From the NCBI GenBank assembly GCA_001586965.3, contig LUCW03001605.1, positions 1 to 55,000 on the forward strand: a stretch of 55,000 nt of DNA, read 5' to 3'. Positions within the stretch are counted from its first letter, which is position 1. The number at the start of each line of letters is the position of its first letter. Below the pieces are notes generated by a model. That model worked only from the letters and a program-made list of their open reading frames with translations, searched no databases and was not told the origin of the DNA. This document shows positions 46,867 to 55,000 of the stretch, piece after piece. The DNA is from Sphaeroforma sirkka (Eukaryota > Opisthokonta > Ichthyosporea > Ichthyophonida). The position numbers and the translations under genes are program-made.

Positions 46867-48261
46867 ATGTCTGTTCGCGGTACCAATTTAATGGCCATGA
46901 AATGTTTAAACGCCGATTTGCGCCAGCAGTATCCGTGCTTGGTCCTACGCTCATGGCAATCTAACTATACTTTGTGTATACCGATGTGTATGTGTATGTG
47001 TATGTCTGTGTGTGCGCAAACATCACGGGCCACCACTTCCCACACCAGCAACCAACCGACGGCCACACACCGCACCACACAGGACTCACAATCTCAGCAA
47101 GAGCGCGTGCCCAAGCAAGTATATGAACAAGGGGAGTGCATGGTGCATGTATGTGGATCTCCCATTAATCCCATATACATAGTAGTGAGTACGGCCCTTG
47201 AGGCAACTTTTATAACCGTAGAGGTAGAGATGGCCTATACATACTTTAAGCTCAAAGGAGGACGTGTGCGCGCAAGCGTGGCCTCTGACGGGTGTGACTA
47301 ATGATCGGAATGTGATGGCGCATTTGTCCTGTCCACGGGGAGTGTTGCTGAGCAATATGCATTCTGTCTCTGCTCAAAATAAAAGATATGCCTTGAGTGC
47401 CTGTCTACCAATCGCTTTATCTCCAAATACAACACAAGCGAGGAGTTCTTGATGACATGTACTATCGAATGAGAATGATGTTCAATGTGTATATTGATTT
47501 GAAACGATGTCTGTGTAAAGTCTGCATACACGGGTCGTATAACTGGTACACTACCATAAAAATAGTCTCCACGTAGACACAAATACAGTTTGCGTGGCTG
47601 TCCGATGCTTTACAGTTCACAACTCAACTATCATACGAGCGAATCTAGTAACTAGTGTTAATAGAAACTAGTGTCAGTACAGAAAATTGGCAGATATTAT
47701 CGGCTTATAGCACACAAAGCCAAATATATTATGAAGTGTTCCGAAGAAGAACCAATGTATAGGGATTGCTATATTTAAACCAGGCGAAAGGAATGATACC
47801 GTGACAGATTGGAGCAAAACTAGATATGCAAATAATAACATTGCTTACGGCATAATCTCAGACACCTCAACACATAACAAATGCTATGAAGTTCATATAA
47901 ATACACTTATTTAAATGTATATGTATATGTACGCACATAGAGCGACATACATGTGTGCTAGTGTACATATGCGTGTTGGCAAATATACAAGTACGTAAAT
48001 TGTCTTTGGTAGTGTGTGATTCATACAACGGGATTACACGCGCTTGGTGAATCAAATATACATCCCACCCCCCCCCCTCTCATCACCAAACCTTAATATA
48101 TAAGATCACATTATACACCCCGAGATTCATTCCCTATGTATTATTTGTATTCAATGCTACCTCAGTAATTGATTCAACTAAAACAATACTCAAACAAAAT
48201 ATTTGTTTCGCATACGGCACACCTTCCCTCCCAGTATCACTCGTCTGTTGTATATTAGTGT
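46867..48261. other. Unassigned host DNA with simple repeats
   Basis: TG-rich patches near 46,985-47,015 and a C-run near 48,066. Long frames here (for example 46,825-47,301 +) have low-complexity composition and no recognised domain. Confidence 0.5.
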
Positions 48262-48462
48262 GTGTTGCAATATCGCATGATTTTCTCTCCGTTTCAGCAT
48301 CTCTCCTCTCGCGTTGGGTCTGCAGCCTATCGTACAGCTGTCAGATGGGGCACAAAAAAACGTAATACGTTAATCAAACCGCGCCCCACTGTTATTGTAA
48401 ATGAGTTGTATTCTCATATACAAAACGTATGCAACGCCGGGTTTAACGGAAACGCAACGTAG
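48262..48462 (+). CDS. Possible exon of unknown gene
   Basis: A 66-codon frame ending at a stop. A polypyrimidine tract and acceptor (TTTTCTCTCCGTTTCAG|) lies at 48,297 inside it, after which it reads HLSSRVGSAAYRTAVRWGTK, rich in Arg, Ser and Ala. It could be a terminal exon starting at 48,298, or a first exon with a mitochondrial-type presequence. No family match; the neighbouring exons are not visible. Confidence 0.2.
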   Translation: MLQYRMIFSPFQHLSSRVGSAAYRTAVRWGTKKRNTLIKPRPTVIVNELYSHIQNVCNAGFNGNAT

Positions 48463-49779
48463 AAAGCCCATCCAAATATGCTGACCCCTGAATTCCGGTG
48501 ATTCAGCATCAGAAACGCGACTTATCAGTCCCATCACACAGCTGTAAACAAACTCGGCAATGAGTACTGTGTAGCCCACACACCCACGGCAAGCACTATA
48601 GACAGACCTCGACCACGCCACACACACCTCTCTGTCGGTGCGCTCCTTGACTCTTTCGATTATCATGTACCCGAAACTGATTGGCCGTCTGGCTGATCCG
48701 TGTTGCGTAGTGTAGTGGGGCAGGAATCAAATACAGGTTGGGTTTGAGAGTGAGATGCCGTCGTTACACGCGGGTTGGATTGATATGGTTTTGAAGCGAA
48801 GTATACTTCATACAGTGCAATAAGAATATAGAGTCAATAAGAGTTCGCCGCCGTACCCGTCATATGTTGATACACAAATAGGTAATGTTATATCTGTTCT
48901 CTGAGAATAACTATGCTCTGAGGTACGTCAAAGGCCGTTTCGTAGAGCAACCAATACCTTTGATGTTGTCCTGGCCATCCCTTGACACACAGCACAAAGC
49001 GTCAAAAGTCAAGGGAAGTGTAGCGATGGATCTAGAAACCACACCATCCTCAACCCGAATTCCCCCATTCCCAACAAACATACCGGTGCGACGGCTGGTA
49101 CAGTTCTATATCGACCTCCTCGCAGCCCTGTTCATATACGCACATACTCGCTGTGCTCTCGGGGGGTCGGTGGCCTTTGGTAGTGGTGTTGGGTGGCTTG
49201 CGCGTTAAGAGTTCGGTGATATCAAGGCTTTCACATGTCACCCACTCGCACTCGGTCTCAGCATCTCTCTGTCTGTTCTTACGACCGCCGGTCTTTGTGA
49301 ATGGGCGTGTAGAGATTGCGGGGTTGACCAGGCTATATGTGTATGATCTGAGAATATTCAGGTATACGCTTATGGGGGTTGCTCGGGTTGTTACAAGAGG
49401 AATCTGAAGAGTTGTGTGCATACTGTTTTTTGGTGTCGAGAGCACGACGCTAGTTTCTGAATGCAATAACCCCTGTATCTAGACGCACGTACAACTAATA
49501 TCGGTATGTATTTGCTTGCTTGCCTCATGACAAGTGTGGCGCAAATGAGATCAAGGTCTGCGGGTTATATACTGTAAGGGCAGCTATTCAAAGATCCATA
49601 CTCTTTATATCTGAATTTCGCTGTTGAGAGTTCAGGTGCTGCATATACTTTGTGTATGCCGTATTGTAGATTGATTTCGGCATTCATAGTTCTGCAGACT
49701 GTACTATTAAACAGGAATGGTCACCAATAAAAACTCAAACACACAGTGTATAAGTAAACACATATGCACCTCGAGCACA
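48463..49779. other. Unassigned host DNA
   Basis: No gene, RNA or repeat recognised. Overlapping frames on both strands at 49,050-49,466 have no domain or splice support. Confidence 0.5.
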
Positions 49780-50070
49780 CAGGCAAACACACACACACTT
49801 ACCCTTCCCGCTTCCACACACACACACACACTCCTTCCTCGCTCTCTCTCTCTCACGCACACAAACCTTTCTCACTTCCACGCACACACGCACACACCCT
49901 TTCTCACTTACACGAACACACACATACATACCCTTTCCCACTTCCACACACGCACACACCCCTTTTCCCACTTCCACACACACATATGTATATCCTTTCC
50001 CATTTCCACTTCCACACACATACTCTTCCCATTTCCACAACACACACACATGCACACACCCAAATGTACC
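49780..50070. repeat. CA-rich degenerate tandem array
   Basis: Repeated blocks of CACACACA alternate with CCCTTTCCCACTTCCACA or CTTTCTCACTTCCACGC at roughly 25-35-bp spacing. Spurious His/Thr-rich frames arise on the + strand and Val/Cys/Gly-rich frames on the - strand. Confidence 0.9.
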
Positions 50071-50850
50071 GCTTGGTCTGCCGGGCATTGCACCTGCTGT
50101 CCTTTCACAAACAAGCGAAATCCGTCGGCCCATCTCGGCTGCGACTGAGAAGCCTTTTCAGCCGTTTGGAACGTGTCACGAGTGGGCTGACACGTGTCAC
50201 GTCTCGTGCTACGAGCGATCAGGCGTGCATGATATCTGCGGTTGTTCGCGGATGGGAATGTCAATGGCGACGAAATAAATTGTTTAATGATACACAGCCG
50301 AAAGAAACATAACTCTGTGGCCGTACAGCAGAAATGGCGGCTGTGCACTTCGAGGTCATTGAACCAGGCTAACCCTAAACCCTATATGGACTAGTGGGCT
50401 GAGACTGCACATCCGCTTGTAGTTGTGGGACATAGGAAATCAATCAGATAGCCGCGTGTAAATATACTGAGAGGGTATTAAACATCCCCCTCTCCAGCCC
50501 CCCCTTCCTTCCCTGAAACTTGTAGGGTGTTCCACAGCAAATATAAATATCGCGCAGAGTTGCGATACTCCGCCCTGCACACTCCCCTCGACGAGGAATT
50601 AGAAAGACACATACACTGCGTTATACCCCAAAACATACACACTATACGGCACACGGATAGGCTTCACCCCAGCAGCTATACCTACCGGACATCGGCCGGC
50701 GGGCTTGCAGGAGACGTATGTGTCCAATTCTCTGCTGTGGTGAGTGTAGTTGTGAGCGACGGGTCGATGGCCACCACAGCTCTGCGTGCGCAAATGAGAG
50801 GCATTGAGTGAAGAACATAGTGACAGAGTGAGAGAGTCTCAGAGAGAGCG
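50071..50850. other. Unassigned host DNA
   Basis: No gene recognised. Contains GTGTCACGAG and ACACGTGTCACGTC, a short repeated motif near 50,175-50,200, and the second telomere-like tract. Confidence 0.5.
50370..50384. repeat. Telomere-like tract, CCCTAA type
   Basis: TAACCCTAAACCCTA; two units and a half. Same orientation as the tract at 45,561. Confidence 0.5.
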
Positions 50851-51843
50851 GACAGGCCTCAAACGAGGACAGGTCTCAAACGAGGACAGGCCTCAAACGA
50901 GGTCAGGTCTCAAACGAGGTCATGTCTCAAACGAGGACAAGCCTCAAACGAGGTCAGATCTCAAACGAGGACAGGTCTCAAACGAGGACAGGTCTCAAAC
51001 GAGGGTAGGTCTCAATCGAGGACAGGTCTCAGACGAGAACAGATCTCAAATAAGGACAAGCCTCAAACGAGGACAGGTCTCAAAGGAGGACAGAATTCAA
51101 ACGAGGACAAGCCTCAAACGAGGACAGGTCTCAAAGGAGGACAGGCCTCAAAGGAGGACAGGTCTCAAACGAAGACAGGCCTCAAACGAGGACAGGCTTC
51201 AAACGAGGACAAGCCTCAAACAAGGACAGGTCTCAAACGAGGACAGGTCTCAAACGAGGACAGGGCTCAGACGAGGACAGGCTTCAAACGAGGACAGGCC
51301 TCAAACGAGGACAGGCTTCAAACGAGGACAGGTCTCAAACGAAGACAGGCCTCAAACGAGGACAGGCTTCAAACGAGGACAGGTCTCAAACGAGAGTAGG
51401 TCTCAAACGAGGGTAGGTGTCAAATGAGGACAAGCCTCAAACGAGGACAGGTCTCAAACAGGGACCGGTCTCAAACGAGGACTGGCCTCAAACGAGGACA
51501 GATCTCAAACGAGGACAAGCCTCAAACAAGGACAGGTCTCAAACGAGGACAGGGCTCAAACGAGGACAAGCCTCAAACGAGGACAAGCTTCAAACGAAGA
51601 CAGGCCTCAAATAAGGACAGATCTCAAACGAGGACAAGCCTCAAAGGAGGACAGATCTCAAACGAGGACAGGCCTCAAAGGAGGACAGATCACAAACGAG
51701 GACAGGTCTCAAATGAGGAAAGGCCTCGAACGAGGACAAGCCTCAAACGAGGACAGGTCTCAAACAGGGACCGGTCTCAAACGAGGACCGGTCTCAAACG
51801 AGGACAGGTCTCAAACGAGGACAGGTCTCAAATGAGGACAGAC
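50851..51843. repeat. 17-bp minisatellite, about 58 units
   Basis: Unit GGTCTCAAACGAGGACA, repeated about 58 times almost without insertions or deletions, with common variants GGCCTC, AAGCCTC, GGCTTC, GAGGTCA and AAAGGAGG. Because 17 is not a multiple of three, the reading frame cycles through the unit and repeats every 51 bases as a 17-residue pattern (RGQVSNEDRPQTRTGLK). Few stops occur on the + strand, producing frames of up to 207 codons. Confidence 0.95.
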
Positions 51844-53915
51844 ATCGGTGTGCTGCTTGGTACAGTTTGCCACTAACGGTGGCGCAAACTCAGCTGTCGT
51901 GTATACTTACACACGGATGCCACTCCAGATATCCGTTGGCCACTTACACGCGAGTACAGTGTCATGTAGTATTTGGCGTTAATTGTTTATCGTGCAGTAT
52001 CTGTCGTATGCAATTGTCGTACCGTATAGTACTTGTTGTTTAGTTTTTGTCGGATTGTATTTGACGTAAAATGTTTGCACATTGCGAGCGTAAATGGGCT
52101 TGGGCTGGGTCGTGCTCAACTATTGTACCGAAGAGATCTATCGCCTCAGACCTCACTGCCCACGCACCGGCGCAAGCTTCCCATACACATCTACGCCTTG
52201 TTCCACGGCCAATCAGAATCCCTTATCAAGATTTTGAGTACACATGAGCTAGGACGGAGTGGCTATATACCTACCTATGGCAGCCTCCGTCGCTGTGTCC
52301 GTAAGGCACAACGGCCACCACAGACAGCAGCGCATACAGCGGAGAGCGTGTTGTGTCAAAGCGGCGCAGTACCGAAATGTCGTGCGCGTCTGCGGCAGCA
52401 CCACTCACCGTAACGTCACCGGACGATGACTCACTCACGGACGGTCTGGGGGTACGAGTGGATGGGTATAAACTGTAGGTCAAAGCTTGTCTTGACACAT
52501 ACATACACGAAGGTCACATGTGACACACACACATAGCATAAACACATGGACATATGCATACGGCTTTAGAATCTGGAACGGGCTGCCGTAGTGCGTACAT
52601 CGGATGAGCTTGTCTTGTACGCAGTTGTGTGTATAGCCGCACAGTCGGTGTGGTTGGTGGCTCGCACCGCCAGTAACTTCCCCTCATAGTAGTGCATATG
52701 CAAGAGATACTCATACGGAACAAAACCACCAGATAGGCGAAAGTACCGAACTTTGTGTGTACATATATCCGCATCTACAGAACAAGTGAAGTTGCGTGTT
52801 GGGTTGGGTGGACGCTGGGTTTGCGCCCGATATGCCGTTCCTAGTGGACATGGAAACTCGCCGTACTGCCGGCTGGGTGAACAGTTTTGGAAGGGCCATT
52901 CGGAGAAACATTCCCTAGCTCCAGATACAATGCATAGGGCGAAGTTGCGGAGAAGAGAGCCTCGGCTGGTATGCGGGTTTGTTCTGCTTTATGTGTTATT
53001 AGAAGACTATAGAGGCTACGTGTGTACACACTGGAATGCTTGCGTACGTGCGACACACCTTCGTCTCTTGCATGTGTCGTGGTCAGCATCTTCTTCACCA
53101 CACGTCCCGTGTCTCTTCTCTGAACCTCTCTCGTGTAAGAGCCCGGAGAGGCGTTGCACCAGCACCAGCTTCGTACCGGACAACTGTAGTACATACATAA
53201 CATGGCCAATACTACGTTAGCTGCGTTATATCCAACCTAGTCCACAGGGATTGTTCGTGAACCCGTACAATCAAGCTAAGCCGATATATACACAACTCTT
53301 ATAGGTTAGAGCCAGTAGTGTCTACGCCCCACACTCCTGCGTCTGCCATTGCTCAAATGAGACACAACTTTCGTGTGCAAGTGTTTCCAGACCACAAACA
53401 GGAACAGAGACGGCAGCTACGCCTGTACAAAATATCGATGGCAATCTATCTCAACAGCAAGATACCCGTACATATTGTTCATACGTGTAGATATATTTGT
53501 AGGTGTGCAAGCATAAAAATGCACACGTGTATTTTACACAAGCACACGAATATCCAAAATTGAATACCAATGTCTGTAGAGTGCACATTCGATAGAAGTA
53601 GAGGAAGCACGAGAAACTGGGCATGGCCACAAGAGTGTAGACGTACATGTACAGGCTCAACAAACACCAATTAACTACCCCAAGCCATAGTTTCAGACGC
53701 TACAGTTACATGCAAGTGCACACACGTGGGTGTGCACACCCAACACACGTACAAGAATGGTGCGCTGCAATTTAACCTGCACTTGTTTGAGAATGTCCCT
53801 TAGTTGGCTGGCTCTGTTGTGGCATGGGTGGGGATAGAGTGGGTTGAGTCAACCGGGTGTGACAACGGAGGTTTTTCACAGGACATATACAGGGAAGAGT
53901 GCAATGTGTGTACAC

Positions 53916-53960
<45 letters not shown>

Positions 53961-55000
53961 GTATCATAGAGAGTTTATGATATTCGTGATATTCTGTATG
54001 GTGCCGATGCAGTAGAACAACTTGTAGTTGATGTGACAGCGACCGTGCGACATAGAATAAGGGTACGTACACAATATACTAGAGTAGCCGTTGTACACGA
54101 CCAAATTAGCTTCGAATGGGAGAACAAACAACCTAGTGGAGACCTTGCATAGATGTGTATAGGTGATATTCGCCTGTATGCTACTGCGATAAAGTCTACG
54201 AACAAATAAGTATATGTATATGCCGAGCTTCGATCGTTTATATGTGCCAACCCTACACTCAATATTGGATGGATTACCAACCACCAGCTGATGCGGGTAA
54301 TGATAAATGAAAATGTGCGGACAGATACAAACGTAGCCTCACATATATGTACGTTGTGGCATATTGAGCTGTGCGAATGCCCAACAGTGTTTGTAGTAAC
54401 GTGTATACATGAACATTTTGGAGACATCAAGTTGACGTGAACATCGATGCTCTCAGAGAGGTTCACATATTTACTTAGGAACCAAGCGAATATATAAAAT
54501 AAATACATGTAGGGTGTATACGCATACGGATCGATGCGGAGATAAAAAGAAATTACCCTATGCATATAAGAACATGTATACATATGTATGTCGCATGCAT
54601 ACACTCGCATGTGTACGCTTGAGACTTGTGTGTACGTACACTATCATATGAGCTGCAGCATGCACATACTTCAGTGTGCGCAGTCCTTCCACAGACAACA
54701 GAAGCTCTGTTAGCTGCATTTCCGGCAGTTTAAACTGTGCGGAGAGGTCTCGTATGTCCTCAGCTACGAGGATATGCATAGTGGATCAGACTGCTGTGGG
54801 GATGGGCATAGTGAGTCCGACTGCGTCTATCTATGGTTACACCAAGGACGTTCTGGCTTAGTATCACCCCCTTCAAATTGCCCGAAGCTGTCCAAATAGG
54901 TGCAAGCTGACCCTCTCAATGTACGACAGGGCGTGCGATGTCTGACTATTTCACCTTTTGGCCACCCTCTAGGTACCAGGGGTCAGGTGGATGATAGAAG
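51844..55000. other. Unassigned host DNA to the window end
   Basis: No gene recognised. Weak candidates are a - strand Cys-rich stretch near 52,910-52,790 (ECFSEWPFQNCSPSRQYGEF, after an acceptor-like GAGCTAG) and a - strand leucine-rich stretch near 54,779-54,670 (FKLPEMQLTELLLSVEGLRT). Neither has a complete exon structure. A GT microsatellite lies at 53,919-53,960. Confidence 0.4.
53919..53960. repeat. GT dinucleotide microsatellite
   Basis: About 20 uninterrupted GT units. Confidence 0.95.

Noticed and set aside
49717-50348. Long His/Thr-rich (+) and Val/Cys/Gly-rich (-) frames
   Set aside because: They come from the CA-rich degenerate array on both strands.
50851-51843. CRISPR-like array
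   Set aside because: Units are contiguous without spacers and the DNA is eukaryotic; it is a minisatellite.
50804-51876. Frames of 207, 65 and 150 codons rich in Arg, Gln, Thr
   Set aside because: Products of the 17-bp minisatellite cycling through frames; no start context, domain or splice evidence.

Overview
The window is eukaryotic nuclear DNA. It has spliced genes with GT-AG introns, long AT-, TG- and CA-rich simple repeats, CCCTAA-type telomere-like tracts, and several LTR retrotransposons nested among host genes. The genes I recognise, a peroxisomal-type trans-2-enoyl-CoA reductase (PECR) and the NatC catalytic subunit (NAA30), occur across eukaryotes. Dense introns together with chromodomain Ty3/Gypsy elements would suit a unicellular relative of animals or fungi, but the sequence does not settle the lineage.

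Layout. 1-2,396: old Ty3/Gypsy pol remnant (D, + strand). 2,397-12,606: Gypsy copy A1 (- strand), which holds a 1.82-kb tandem duplication. 12,607-18,435: a host island with a six-exon PECR-like gene (+, 13,034-16,019 and an unresolved last exon) convergent with a NAA30-like gene (-, 16,844-18,317). 18,436-22,734: partial copy A2 (+). A1 and A2 form a large inverted repeat around the two genes. 22,735-23,600: fragment of an unrecognised spliced gene (-) that abuts the A2 LTR. 23,600-27,346: part of a second Gypsy family (B, -). 27,347-31,970: copy A3 (+), flanked by direct repeats of about 170 bp. 32,138-33,564: mostly featureless DNA. 33,565-33,776: element-like reading frame E (-). 33,777-42,631: element C, a third Gypsy family with two nearly identical 180-bp LTRs. 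42,632-55,000: host DNA with probable exons of an unrecognised - strand gene (44,140-44,661), two telomere-like tracts, an 84-bp triplicate, a CA-rich array and a 17-bp minisatellite of about 58 units; almost no convincing coding sequence.

Families A and C carry gag, aspartic protease, RT, RNase H, a DNA-methylase-like domain (NPPW motif), integrase and a C-terminal chromodomain, in that order. The methylase-like domain between RNase H and integrase is also visible in D. I know that module mainly from DIRS-type elements, so its place here is the most interesting feature of the elements. LTRs of A and C are short (248 and 180 bp), start TG and end CA, are rich in stem-loops, and are not followed by an obvious tRNA primer site. 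Their 3' untranslated regions are tandem arrays. LTR pairs differ at 2 of 248 (A3) and 3 of 180 (C) positions, so A3 and C are young, while D is old.
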